NCBI RefSeq assembly: GCF_002305855.1
Contig: NZ_CP022163.1
Span: 1,612,292-1,676,291 of the forward strand
Length of the DNA: 64,000 bases
Reading direction: 5' to 3'
Source of the DNA: Melittangium boletus DSM 14713
GTDB lineage: Bacteria; Myxococcota; Myxococcia; Myxococcales; Myxococcaceae
Shown here: in pieces, positions 16,772 to 25,949 of the stretch
Layout: the number at the start of each line of letters is the position of its first letter
Position numbering within the stretch: the first letter of the stretch is position 1
The notes under the pieces: generated by a model
Databases searched by the model: none
What the model saw: the letters and a program-made list of their open reading frames with translations, nothing else
What the model was told of the DNA's origin: nothing
Program-made: the position numbers and the translations under genes

Positions 16772-17371
16772 GTGATGGCTCCGCCGGATCTCGCCGATCT
16801 CCTGCGCTACATCGCGCGTGAGGAGCCGCTCACCGGAACGGTGCGGGCCTTCCCCGGCTTCACCCGGGAGGACGTGGGCCGCTTGCTGGAAGCCGCGGCC
16901 ACGAAGCTCTCGGAGCGTCCACCCCCCGCGCCCGCCCAGGCACCGCCCGCGCTCCCCGAGAGCAGCGCCACGCGCCTCAAGCTCTTCTCCGATGGCGCCG
17001 CCCGGGGCAATCCAGGTCCCGCCGGCGCGGGTGCCGTGCTCGTGGATGGGGACGGTCGCGTGGTGGCCCGCCTTGGCCGCTTCCTCGGCGTGCAGACGAA
17101 CAACTACGCCGAGTACATGGGTCTGCTGCTGGGGCTCGAGCACGCGCGGCACCTCAAGGTCCGGGAGCTGGAAGTGCTCGCCGACAGCGAGCTGCTCATC
17201 CGCCAGCTCCAGGGGCGCTACCAGGTGAAGAGCCCCACCCTGCGCCCGCTCTACGAGGAAGCCACCGGCCTGCTCAAGCACTTCGACCGGGTGAAGCTCG
17301 TCCACGTGCCGCGCGAGAAGAACAAGGCCGCCGACGAGATGAGCAGCCGCGCCATCGACGAGCGGATGTGA
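16772..17371 (+). CDS. rnhA: ribonuclease HI family protein
   Basis: A 199-residue protein with a 65-residue helical N-terminal extension and a C-terminal RNase H domain. The catalytic carboxylates are in FSDGAARGNPG (Asp), NYAEYMGL (Glu), LADSELLI (Asp) and KAADEMSS (Asp). The enzyme cuts the RNA strand of RNA-DNA hybrids. The domain resembles the B. subtilis YpeP/plant-type RNase HI rather than E. coli RnhA (no basic protrusion is evident). Start may be GTG 16772 or the adjacent ATG 16775. The RNase P RNA gene begins about 30 bases downstream. Confidence 0.9.
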   Translation: MMAPPDLADLLRYIAREEPLTGTVRAFPGFTREDVGRLLEAAATKLSERPPPAPAQAPPALPESSATRLKLFSDGAARGNPGPAGAGAVLVDGDGRVVARLGRFLGVQTNNYAEYMGLLLGLEHARHLKVRELEVLADSELLIRQLQGRYQVKSPTLRPLYEEATGLLKHFDRVKLVHVPREKNKAADEMSSRAIDERM

Positions 17372-17401
17372 AGCACCCACGTCCCCGTGCTATGAGAGGG
17401 G

Positions 17402-17797
<396 letters not shown>

Positions 17798-17816
17798 TTT
17801 TCCCGCCGCGCGCACG

Positions 17817-18374
17817 TCACCGCGCCACGGGAATCTGCATGAGCAGGATGCGGCTGCGCCCGTCGTTGCGCACCGCCTCCGGGTTCTTGAGCTGCAGGCG
17901 TCCGTCCGTCTTCGGATCCCAGAAGCCCATCCACAGGTTGATGGTCCGCGCGGGGGAGGTGGCGGGGATGGCGATGGCGAACTCGTCCTTCACCGTCTCA
18001 CCGGGCTTCCACTGGGTGGTGGGGTAGAGCCCGCCGGCCGGCTTGTGGTCGACGTTGACGCGCTCCATGCGCCCCTCGGCGTCCTCCACGTGGACGAAGA
18101 CGATGTAGTCCTCGTCCAGGGGCTTGAGCACCTTGAAGTAGGCGGTGACGCGCGCCACGTCTCCTGGCGTGAGGCGGCCCGGCTGCACGCTCGCGCCCAC
18201 CAACTCCACCGTGTCCTCGAAGTTGGCGCCCCCCTTCACGGACAGCGGAGGCACCTCGGCCACCACCGCCTGCCGCCGCTCGTTGGGGCTGGCGCCACCG
18301 GGGGCCTCGACGATGCAGGCCGGCAGGAGCGGGGACACGCACAACAGGAAGGCGAGGAGCGAGGGACGGGGCAT
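17817..18374 (-). CDS. putative lipoprotein
   Basis: A 185-residue protein with a lipoprotein signal (LLCVSPLLPAC), then a single soluble domain of beta strands (VELVGASVQPGRLTPGD, DYIVFVHVED, TINLWMGFWDPKTDGRL). The pattern resembles immunoglobulin-like or transglutaminase-associated beta domains, but no family is assigned. ATG 18374 is selected since it gives a compact signal peptide. It converges on the RNase P RNA gene. It probably resides in the periplasm, membrane-anchored. Confidence 0.65.
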   Translation of the reverse strand: MPRPSLLAFLLCVSPLLPACIVEAPGGASPNERRQAVVAEVPPLSVKGGANFEDTVELVGASVQPGRLTPGDVARVTAYFKVLKPLDEDYIVFVHVEDAEGRMERVNVDHKPAGGLYPTTQWKPGETVKDEFAIAIPATSPARTINLWMGFWDPKTDGRLQLKNPEAVRNDGRSRILLMQIPVAR

Positions 18375-18497
18375 GACGAGCCCGTTTCTACCGGCTTCCC
18401 CGCGCTTCATCCACCCGCCCGTACCTGTTCACCGAGGGGCGCTCCCCACGAAGAGAGGTAGGCCTCGCGGAGCATCTTGCGATATGCGGTGCGCGCC

Positions 18498-20063
18498 ATG
18501 CAGACGCCCACCGCCCTCCCCTTCCTCCTCGCGCAGGCGCCCTCCCCTCAGCCGCCTCCTCCGCCCACCACCCAGCCCGGGGTGCCGGAGACGGGCACGC
18601 CGCCTCCCGAGAGTGGTCCCGTGGGAACCCTGGTGGGCGTCACCGCCGCCGTGCTGCTCATCGCGCTCATGGTGGCCGCCGCGCGCAAGCTCTTCTTCAA
18701 GCGCCGCGCGGAGCCGACCGCCAGGCCCGCCCCGGGCAAGGCACCGGGTGAGCGGCCCGCGCTGCCCGAGGAGCGGCCGGAGCTGCGCGTGGAGCTGCCG
18801 CCCAGCGAGGCGGAGCTCGCCCGGCGCCGCGAGGCCGAGGAGGTGCACGAGCGCGCCGAGGCACTCACCCGTCAGCGCGAGGAAGCCGTGCGCGCGGCGA
18901 AGGCCACGTCGGACGCCACCGAGCGTGCCCGCCTGGAAGCCCAGGTGCGCGACCTCAAGGCTCGCGAGGAGGAGGAGAAGCGCGCCGAGTACCGCGCGAA
19001 GAAGGCGCTGGACGACGAGACGCGCGAGCGGCGCAAGCGCGAGCGCGAGGAGGCCGAGCGGCTGGTGCGCGAGGAGAAGGCGCGCGAGGCGGCGGCCGAG
19101 GAGGAGGCCCGGCGCGCCGAGGAAGCGGCCGCGCGCGCCAAGGTGGAGGCCGAGGCGGGCCGCACGCTCGCGCAGGGCCTGGACAAGACGCGCAGCCAGG
19201 GCTTCATGGCGCGGCTCAATGGCCTGTTCGGCTCCAACCGGCAGGTGGACGAGTCCGTGCTCGCGGAGATGGAGGAAATCCTCTTCACCGCGGACATCGG
19301 CGTGCGCACCGCGTCCAACCTGGTGGAGGTGGCGCGCGAGAAGCTCAAGCGCAACGAGCTGAGCGACGCGAGCCGCATCAAGTCGCTCATCCGCGACGAG
19401 GTGACGCGCATCGTGGACCTGCCCGTGCCGCGCACACTGGAGGGTGGAGGTCCGCCGCACGTGGTGATGGTGGTGGGCGTCAATGGCGCGGGCAAGACGA
19501 CGACGATCGGCAAGCTGTCCGCTCAGCTCACGAGCCAGGGCAAGAAGGTGGTGCTCGCCGCGGGCGACACGTTCCGCGCCGCCGCCACCGAGCAGCTCGA
19601 CGTGTGGGCCGAGCGCGCCAACGCCCAGTTGGTGAAGGGCGCCGAGGGCGCGGACCCCGGCTCGGTCATCTTCGAGGCGGTGAAGAAGGCACAGACCGAG
19701 GGCGCGGACGTCATCATCGCGGACACGGCGGGACGGCTGCACACCAAGGTGAGCCTCATGGATGAGCTCAAGAAGGTGAAGCGCACCATCGACAAGGCGC
19801 TGCCCGGGGCTCCCCACGAGGTGCTGCTGGTGCTCGACTCCACCAACGGGCAGAACGCCATCCAGCAGGCCCGGCAGTTCCACGAGGCGGTGGGCGTCAC
19901 CGCGCTCGCGCTCACCAAGCTGGACGGCACCGCCAAGGGCGGCGTCATCATCGGCATCTGCGACGAGCTGAAGCTGCCCGTGGTGTGGGTGGGCGTCGGC
20001 GAGAAGGTCGCCGACCTGCGCCGCTTCAACCCGAAGGAGTTCGTCCAGGCGCTGTTCGACTGA
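18498..20063 (+). CDS. ftsY: signal recognition particle receptor FtsY
   Basis: About 521 residues. There is an N-terminal Pro-rich segment, one membrane helix (VGTLVGVTAAVLLIALMVAA), a long charged coiled A-domain (about 100-225), and the NG GTPase domain. G1 GVNGAGKTT, G3 DTAGRLHT, G4 TKLDGTAKGG and closing GVGEKVADLRRF are intact. It docks ribosome-SRP complexes at the membrane for co-translational insertion. ATG 18498 is used; TTG 18477 with a nearby GGAG is an alternative adding seven residues. A real transmembrane anchor is unusual compared with E. coli FtsY but known in other groups. Confidence 0.93.
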   Translation: MQTPTALPFLLAQAPSPQPPPPPTTQPGVPETGTPPPESGPVGTLVGVTAAVLLIALMVAAARKLFFKRRAEPTARPAPGKAPGERPALPEERPELRVELPPSEAELARRREAEEVHERAEALTRQREEAVRAAKATSDATERARLEAQVRDLKAREEEEKRAEYRAKKALDDETRERRKREREEAERLVREEKAREAAAEEEARRAEEAAARAKVEAEAGRTLAQGLDKTRSQGFMARLNGLFGSNRQVDESVLAEMEEILFTADIGVRTASNLVEVAREKLKRNELSDASRIKSLIRDEVTRIVDLPVPRTLEGGGPPHVVMVVGVNGAGKTTTIGKLSAQLTSQGKKVVLAAGDTFRAAATEQLDVWAERANAQLVKGAEGADPGSVIFEAVKKAQTEGADVIIADTAGRLHTKVSLMDELKKVKRTIDKALPGAPHEVLLVLDSTNGQNAIQQARQFHEAVGVTALALTKLDGTAKGGVIIGICDELKLPVVWVGVGEKVADLRRFNPKEFVQALFD

Positions 20064-20067
20064 GCCC

Positions 20068-21858
20068 CTACTCCTCGCCCATGTTCAACAGGCCCGGCAG
20101 AAGCTCCTCCATGAGCTTCATCGTCTCGGCGTCCATGGCGGCGCCGCCCGCGCCGCCGCCCAGGAGCGAGCCCAGGTTGGGCTGACCCAGGTCCTCGTCC
20201 CCGTGCGCTTCCCGCCACCAGCGCACGCGCAGGCGCTCGAGCTGCTTCTCGTGCGAGGGACTGGCCTTGGCCAGCTCCCGGGTGAAGCAGTCCGAGCACG
20301 TCCACTTGAAGCGGTACGTGTCCACGTAGGCGCGCAGACCCTTGAAGAAGGCCTCGTCGCCGATGAGCTTGCGCGAGGCGTGATGCAGCAAGGGCGCCTT
20401 GCCGTACACCAGCGCGCCATACTGCAAGGGATCCTCGAAGCCCGAGGTGGGCCGGTCCGCCGGGCCGTCCTTGCCGCCCGACATGCGCATCATGTGGTAG
20501 GCCGCCACGAGCGCGTCCCGCCGCATCTGCTCCGCCACGTCGCGCCCGTGCTTCCACTCCATGTAGAGCAGCGCCGAGTACTGGGCCAGGGACTCGTCCA
20601 CCACGGGCGCGTTGATGGGATCCGAGCCCACCAGCCCCGCGAAATACTGGTGCGCCACCTCGTGAGCGACGGTGAATTCGAGCGTGCGCTCGAGCACCTT
20701 GGCGAACTGGCCGAGCGGCGCCGCGTCACCGCCCATGGCGCTCAACAGCCCCTGCATCTGCTCCATACCCGGAATGCCCTCGAGCGCGCTCTCCGGGTTG
20801 GCCACGCCCCGGTAGAGCGACGTGCCCACGGTGACGAGGCCGGGAAACTCCATGCCGCCCGCGCCTCCCGACAAGGGCGCCTCCACCACGCGGAAGGTCT
20901 TGAAGGGCAAGGGCCCCAGGCGCCGCTCGAACTCGGTGAGCGCGTCCCCCGCGTACTTGAGCACGCGCTTGCCCACCACCGCGTCCCGGGCCGAGAAGTG
21001 GCTCTCCACGCTCACGCCATTCACCGTCGCCGTGGCGCTCTCATAGCCGCGCGAGGCGAACACGGGGAAGTCGCGCACCGCGCCCGCCGCGAAGCTGAAG
21101 CGCACCCGGCCATCCTTCTGGGGCACCTCGCCCATCGCCACGCCCGTGGCATGCACCTTCCAACCCGAGGGCACGAGAATGCTCGCGAGCACGTTGGCGG
21201 GCTCGTACAGCGCCAGATCGCCCACGCCCGTGGGGCCGGCCCAGGGAGTCCCCCCGGCGTCGAGGGGCGGCACCAGCGGCACCACGCCCACCAGGCTCAA
21301 GAAGTCCTCCGTGGCGGAGAAGGCCCCGTAGTCGCCGCCCGCGCTACCGCCTCCCGACGCGCCGAGCGCCCCCAGGAGCGAGCCCGTGCCCGGCTGCGCG
21401 CGAGGCACCCGCCCCTCCAGGTCCACCTCCACCACCACCGTGCCCCCCGGCGCCACGGGAGCGGCCAGCGGCAGCCGGTAGAGCCCATCCTCGGGGCGCT
21501 CGAGCTTCACGGGCTGTCCGTTCACCGTCGCCGCCTCGAGCATCATCCGGGGATCGAAGGCATTGGGGGTGACGCGCAGGTGCACGGCGTCCAGCGCGCG
21601 GTCACGCACGCGCAACTCCACCCGCAGATGGCCCTTCACCTTGCGCGCCGGAGGGTCCAACTCCAATCGCACCTGGTAGCCGGGCAAGGCCTCCAGGGGT
21701 CCGAGCGCCTGGGCCGCCCGGGCCTTCTCCTCGTTCTTGAGGTGTTGCAGGGAGAACTGCACCTCGGGCGGGACGAAGTCCCCGGCCGTGGCGCTCCCGG
21801 ACAGGAGGAACAGGGCAAGCAGGGGCCAGTGACGCGGATGGGCGGGCATGGAGGGCAT
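20068..21858 (-). CDS. exported M1-like metallopeptidase
   Basis: A 596-residue protein with signal peptide (1-26), an N-terminal beta domain (about 55-155), and a catalytic domain with the gluzincin motif HEVAH (399-403) plus Glu422 eighteen residues later (DESLAQY). GGMEFPG near 334 corresponds to the substrate-binding GAMEN region of M1 enzymes, though altered. It probably trims peptides in the periplasm or outside. A Gly/Ser-rich insert at 155-180 and a Gly-rich C-terminus are atypical. It converges on ftsY with a gap of 4 bases. ATG 21849 is an alternative start. Confidence 0.83.
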   Translation of the reverse strand: MPSMPAHPRHWPLLALFLLSGSATAGDFVPPEVQFSLQHLKNEEKARAAQALGPLEALPGYQVRLELDPPARKVKGHLRVELRVRDRALDAVHLRVTPNAFDPRMMLEAATVNGQPVKLERPEDGLYRLPLAAPVAPGGTVVVEVDLEGRVPRAQPGTGSLLGALGASGGGSAGGDYGAFSATEDFLSLVGVVPLVPPLDAGGTPWAGPTGVGDLALYEPANVLASILVPSGWKVHATGVAMGEVPQKDGRVRFSFAAGAVRDFPVFASRGYESATATVNGVSVESHFSARDAVVGKRVLKYAGDALTEFERRLGPLPFKTFRVVEAPLSGGAGGMEFPGLVTVGTSLYRGVANPESALEGIPGMEQMQGLLSAMGGDAAPLGQFAKVLERTLEFTVAHEVAHQYFAGLVGSDPINAPVVDESLAQYSALLYMEWKHGRDVAEQMRRDALVAAYHMMRMSGGKDGPADRPTSGFEDPLQYGALVYGKAPLLHHASRKLIGDEAFFKGLRAYVDTYRFKWTCSDCFTRELAKASPSHEKQLERLRVRWWREAHGDEDLGQPNLGSLLGGGAGGAAMDAETMKLMEELLPGLLNMGEE

Positions 21859-21923
21859 GTTACATCCCGCGAGCGCCCGACCCGTGGCGGCACTACCATG
21901 CGCTGCCCCCTTCCGAGCACTGG

Positions 21924-22661
21924 ATGACCTCTCCCAGCAATCCCCTTGGCCCCCTACAGTTGCCCCCCGAGCCCGAGCCCGAACGGGCCGAGCCTCCGCC
22001 CGAGCCTCCTCGTGCGCGGATGCCCCGGCCCCCGCCCGTCTGCGCGGCCATCATCGGGGGCTCGGTGGCGCTGTTCGTCCTGGACGCCGTCCTGAGCGGG
22101 GGCGGCACCCTCAATGGGCGCATGGGCCCCCTCTTCCGGCAACTCGCGCTCTATGGGCCCCTCGTGCAAGAGGGCGAGTACTGGCGGACGCTCGGCTTCA
22201 TCTTCACCCATGGAGGCCCGCTGCACCTGGGCTTCAACATGTGGGTGGCCTACTCGCTCGGCGGCCCCTTCGAACGGGCCATCGGCAGCAGGCGATTCCT
22301 GATGCTGTCCGTCATCACCGCGCTGGGCTCGTCCGCCTTCGCCCTGCTCTTCAACTTCAACATCCCCACGGTGGGCGCCTCGGGGATGATCCTCGGCTAC
22401 GGCGGGGCGGTGCTGCTGACGGCCACGCGGGAGTTCCGCCGGAGCATCATCTTCTGGTTGTTGCAGGTGGCGGCGCTCAGCCTGCTTCCCGGCGTGAGCT
22501 GGGCGGGGCACCTGGGAGGCTTCCTCTTCGGAGTACCCGTGGGCATCGCCTTGCGTGCCGGCCCCCGCGTCTTCACGCGCGCCGCGCCCCTACTGCTCGC
22601 CGTGGCGCTGGCGGTGGTCTACATCTCCGCGAACCCGGAGCGCTTCGGCCGCATCCCCTGA
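21924..22661 (+). CDS. rhomboid family intramembrane serine protease
   Basis: A 245-residue membrane protein with a Pro/Glu-rich cytoplasmic N-terminus (1-38) and about six membrane segments. The catalytic dyad is Ser153 in TVGASGMILGYGG and His196 in WAGHLGGFLFG; FTHGGPLHLGFNM is the usual L1/TM2 motif. It cleaves transmembrane segments of unknown substrates. The gene stands alone, converging on the PEGA-domain gene. Confidence 0.9.
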   Translation: MTSPSNPLGPLQLPPEPEPERAEPPPEPPRARMPRPPPVCAAIIGGSVALFVLDAVLSGGGTLNGRMGPLFRQLALYGPLVQEGEYWRTLGFIFTHGGPLHLGFNMWVAYSLGGPFERAIGSRRFLMLSVITALGSSAFALLFNFNIPTVGASGMILGYGGAVLLTATREFRRSIIFWLLQVAALSLLPGVSWAGHLGGFLFGVPVGIALRAGPRVFTRAAPLLLAVALAVVYISANPERFGRIP

Positions 22662-22668
22662 CGGGGAC

Positions 22669-23595
22669 TCAGAAGGCGACCCTGCCCACGCTGGAGGCGC
22701 CCGGGGGATTGATGACGGCGTCGCAACCGCTCGGGCACACGTCGTTCACCCCCAGGGGCTGGGAGGTCGCCACCACGGCCCCCACGGCGGCGGCGGCGAC
22801 CACGGCGCCCACGCCCGCCCAGAAGTACCACCGCGAGGTGAGCGGCTTGCTGGTGGAGACCTCGGTGGGAAGTGGCTTGAGCGGAGACGAACTGGTCTCG
22901 CTCGGCGTGAGGATGGGCGCCCGCGGCTGATCCGTCTGGGCGATGGCCTCAGGACGCAGATTGACCTCGACGGAGTAGTCCTTGCCGGCACGCACGGCGA
23001 TGCGCTTGGTCTCGGGGCGGAAGCCCTCGCGCTCCACGGTGATTTCGTAGGAGCCGGCCGGGAGCATCAGACTGTCGAGGGGTGCCTGGCCCTTGTCCTC
23101 GCCATTGACGAGCACGCGCGCGCCCGCGACATCGGCCTTCACGGACACGAAACCCGCCGTGGCATCCAAGGACACGGCCACCTCGGTGAGTTCACCCGGC
23201 TTCAAGGTGACGCGCCGGGAGAAGTCCCGATAGCCCATCTTGCGCACCACGATGGAGTGCTCACCGGGCTCCAGTTCCACGGGCGTGCGGCTCACGGGAC
23301 CCAGTTCCTTGTCGTCCACGAACAGGCGGGTTCCTCGCGCCACCCCGCTGAACTTCACGAGCAGCTCGGTCTTCTTGACGAGCGGCGTGAGGAACTCGGA
23401 CTCCAGCGGCTCCTCCTCGGCGCCCTTGGCGGGCTTCTTGCCCTTGGCGGGCTTGCGCTGCTTGACCACCTTGCCCTTGCTCTTCGCGGCCGGCGCGGGC
23501 GCCAGGGGAGTGAGGAACTCATCCTCCTGGGCGAAGGCGGAAGGCGCGGCGAAACAGAAAATCAACGCGAGCAGCAGGACGCGGCGCAGGTGCAT
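22669..23595 (-). CDS. PEGA domain protein
   Basis: A 308-residue protein with signal peptide (1-23), a Lys/Pro-rich linker, and two PEGA-type repeats (about 85-150 and 155-215; LEPGEHSIVVRKMGYRDF and LPAGSYEITVEREGFRPE). A membrane helix follows near 262-282 (YFWAGVGAVVAAAAVGAVV), then a short Cys-containing tail. PEGA domains are surface or periplasmic beta modules common in Myxococcota, often carbohydrate- or envelope-associated. Two copies of EFLTPL flank the Lys-rich linker. Function is unknown. Confidence 0.78.
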   Translation of the reverse strand: MHLRRVLLLALIFCFAAPSAFAQEDEFLTPLAPAPAAKSKGKVVKQRKPAKGKKPAKGAEEEPLESEFLTPLVKKTELLVKFSGVARGTRLFVDDKELGPVSRTPVELEPGEHSIVVRKMGYRDFSRRVTLKPGELTEVAVSLDATAGFVSVKADVAGARVLVNGEDKGQAPLDSLMLPAGSYEITVEREGFRPETKRIAVRAGKDYSVEVNLRPEAIAQTDQPRAPILTPSETSSSPLKPLPTEVSTSKPLTSRWYFWAGVGAVVAAAAVGAVVATSQPLGVNDVCPSGCDAVINPPGASSVGRVAF

Positions 23596-23655
23596 GACGG
23601 GCCCAAGGTTAGAGAGTCAGACGCGAGGAATCAAACTGAGGGAGGATTGTCTTCC

Positions 23656-24192
23656 ATGTCACGAAAGCGCTTCTGGATCGCCACCGGTGGCCTCGCCACC
23701 GTCCTCATGGCCTGTCCGGCCCGAACCCCCGCACCGCCCGTCACCCCACCGCCCCTCCAGGTTCCCCCTGGGTGTGAGAAGAGCCAGACGGGCACGTACC
23801 ACCACGCGGACAACCCCGCGTTCCGCTACCTGGGCGAGGACGACGGAGGAACGTTGACGCTGGCGGTGACTCGGGCGCGCGAGCAGCGGGAAGCGGCTCC
23901 GGACGCGGGCACCACGGTGAACATCGTCCTGCACCGCACCCCCGAGGGGTTCGTGGGCAACACCCAGGCGACGACCTTCACGCCCGGAGGCATCGCCTGC
24001 CCTGTCCTCTTTCCGACAGAAGCGGTGCGCTGTGACGACCAGGGCCTCACCCTGCGCTCGGTGGCCTCGACGGCGCTGGACGAAGACTGCCGTCCAGCCC
24101 CCCAGGGCCCCGCGCCCACGTGGAAGGAGCAGAGGCTGCTCCGGGGCGAACCCGCCCAGGCCCCGGACGCCGGGACCCCCGACGCCCCCTGA
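23656..24192 (+). CDS. putative lipoprotein
   Basis: A 178-residue protein with a clear lipobox (ATVLMAC), a Pro-rich linker, and a soluble domain with several Cys residues (GCEKSQTGTYHHAD, GGIACPV, RCDDQG, DEDCRP), probably disulfide-linked in the periplasm. ATG 23656 is preceded by GGAGGA at 23641-23646. No family is recognised. It is a single gene converging on the glycosyltransferase gene. Confidence 0.65.
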   Translation: MSRKRFWIATGGLATVLMACPARTPAPPVTPPPLQVPPGCEKSQTGTYHHADNPAFRYLGEDDGGTLTLAVTRAREQREAAPDAGTTVNIVLHRTPEGFVGNTQATTFTPGGIACPVLFPTEAVRCDDQGLTLRSVASTALDEDCRPAPQGPAPTWKEQRLLRGEPAQAPDAGTPDAP

Positions 24193-24202
24193 GCGCTGGA
24201 GC

Positions 24203-24226
24203 GCGCGGCCCTCGCTCAAGCCGCGC
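24203..24226. terminator. possible bidirectional hairpin between convergent genes
   Basis: GCGCGGC (24203-24209) pairs with GCCGCGC (24220-24226) with a ten-base loop, spanning the junction between the lipoprotein and glycosyltransferase stops. There is no T-run on either side, so termination is inferred from position only. Confidence 0.35.
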
Positions 24227-25730
24227 GGCGGGTCTGCTCCTCGGCGACCACGGCCGAGGGCGCGGACTCACTGAACTTCAACCGGCCCTGCAGCAGGCTC
24301 GACACGCCCACGTACAGGAAGCCCAGCTGGAAGAGCAGGATGAAGGGCAGCGAGGTGTAGATGTGCTTGTCGATGGCGAACCACAGCGCCCCGGTGAAGT
24401 AGAGCGCGAAGGACAGCTCGATGATGGGCATGAGCGTCTTGTCGCCCCGGTAGCTCTTCTTCACGGCGACGATCTTCTTGCCCTCGGCGCCCGTCTTCGG
24501 CGTGCGTGAGAAGGCGGACTGCTGACCCAGCAGCGCCTCGAGCACCGCGCGGGCGTTGTTGATGGCCATGCCAATGCCCAGGCTCATCAGGAAGGGCAGG
24601 TACTTGAAGCGCTCCCACCCCTTGGCGCCGCGCTCGCGCTGGGCCGCCACGTAGAAGAAGCACACGCTCGCGGTGGCGCTGAGGAAGAAGGGCAGGTCCA
24701 GGAACAGCGTGCCGTACAGGCCGTGCTGGAAGCGCACCACCATGGACAGCGGCATGAGCGCGCTGAGCAGCACCATCAACAGATAGGCCACGTTGTTGGT
24801 GAGGTGGAAGAAGGCCTCGCGCTTGACGGCGAAGGGCAGGTCGCTCTTGAGGATCATCGGCAACAGCTTGCGCGCCGTCTGGATGGAGCCCTTGGCCCAG
24901 CGGTGCTGCTGGCTCTTGAAGGCGTTCATGTCCACCGGCACCTCGGCCGGGGAGATGACCTCGGGCAGGAAGATGAACTGCCAGCCCTTCATCTGCGCGC
25001 GGTAGCTCAGATCCAGGTCCTCGGTGAGCGTGTCGTGCTGCCAGCCGCCCGCGTCGGAGATCGTCACGCGCCGCCAGATGCCCGCCGTGCCGTTGAAGTT
25101 GAAGAAGCAGCCCGAGCGGTTGCGCGCCGTGTGCTCGATGATGAAGTGGCCATCCAGGAAGATGCTCTGCGCCTGGGTCAGGATGGAGTAGTCGCGGTTG
25201 AGGTGGCCCCAGCGCACCTGGACCATGCCCACCTGCGAATCGGCGAAGAAGGGCACCGTGCGCAGCAGGAAGTCCGGCGCGGGCACGAAGTCCGCGTCGA
25301 ACACCGCCACGAACTCGCCCCGGGCCGTCGCCAGGCCGTTCTCCAGCGCGCCCGCCTTGAAGCCCTGGCGGTTGGTGCGGTGCACGTAGACGATGTCGTG
25401 GCCCGCCTGACGCTGGCGCTCCACGCACGCCCGCGCGATGCCGCACGTCTCGTCCGTCGAGTCGTCCAGCACCTGGATCTCCAGGAGCTCGCGCGGATAG
25501 TCGATGCGGCACACCGACTCCACCAGGCGCTCCACCACGTACATCTCGTTGAAGATGGGCAGCTGGATGGTGACCCGCGGCAGCGCCGTCAGGGTGCCTC
25601 GCGGCGTGGGCAGCTTGAACTTGTGGCGGTAGTACAGATACGCCATCCGGTAGCGGTGCGATCCGTAGACCGCCAGCACGCACAGGACGCTGAAATACAC
25701 GCCCAAGAAGATGATCTCGACAGTGGTCAT
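24216..25730 (-). CDS. membrane family 2 glycosyltransferase
   Basis: A 504-residue processive-type GT2 protein. One N-terminal membrane helix is followed by the catalytic domain with LDDSTD (about 100), DAD (FDADF), TEDLD and QQHRW, then four or five membrane helices toward the C-terminus. This is the cellulose synthase/CsgA-like layout used for membrane-coupled polysaccharide or glycolipid synthesis; closest types are the CESA-like GT2 proteins acting on UDP-glucose. No partner export genes are adjacent, so the product is unknown. It sits alone, with a 219-base upstream gap holding a small dyad (GACAA/TTGTC, 25860-25873). Confidence 0.85.
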   Translation of the reverse strand: MTTVEIIFLGVYFSVLCVLAVYGSHRYRMAYLYYRHKFKLPTPRGTLTALPRVTIQLPIFNEMYVVERLVESVCRIDYPRELLEIQVLDDSTDETCGIARACVERQRQAGHDIVYVHRTNRQGFKAGALENGLATARGEFVAVFDADFVPAPDFLLRTVPFFADSQVGMVQVRWGHLNRDYSILTQAQSIFLDGHFIIEHTARNRSGCFFNFNGTAGIWRRVTISDAGGWQHDTLTEDLDLSYRAQMKGWQFIFLPEVISPAEVPVDMNAFKSQQHRWAKGSIQTARKLLPMILKSDLPFAVKREAFFHLTNNVAYLLMVLLSALMPLSMVVRFQHGLYGTLFLDLPFFLSATASVCFFYVAAQRERGAKGWERFKYLPFLMSLGIGMAINNARAVLEALLGQQSAFSRTPKTGAEGKKIVAVKKSYRGDKTLMPIIELSFALYFTGALWFAIDKHIYTSLPFILLFQLGFLYVGVSSLLQGRLKFSESAPSAVVAEEQTRRAA

Positions 25731-25949
25731 CTGACCTGGCCCCTCCCGCGGGTGACTTCGCCGCGGTCCTTACCTTGCCCGGCGGAGAGAAAGACCGACC
25801 CACACCGACCGCCGCACTCGGTCCAGCGGAGGCCCCCCCTCCTTGTATGTGCCCGGAATGACAAGAGTTTGTCTTTCCAGGGCCCTACGAAGCGCCGGAC
25901 AATAGGGACGGGTCAGGTGGCTGTCAAATGCTTGTGCCCCTCCGCCGCC

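Noticed and set aside
25860..25873. Small dyad GACAA/TTGTC upstream of the glycosyltransferase gene as an operator
   Set aside because: Only five bases per arm, no recognised regulator motif and no clear promoter nearby; too weak to call.
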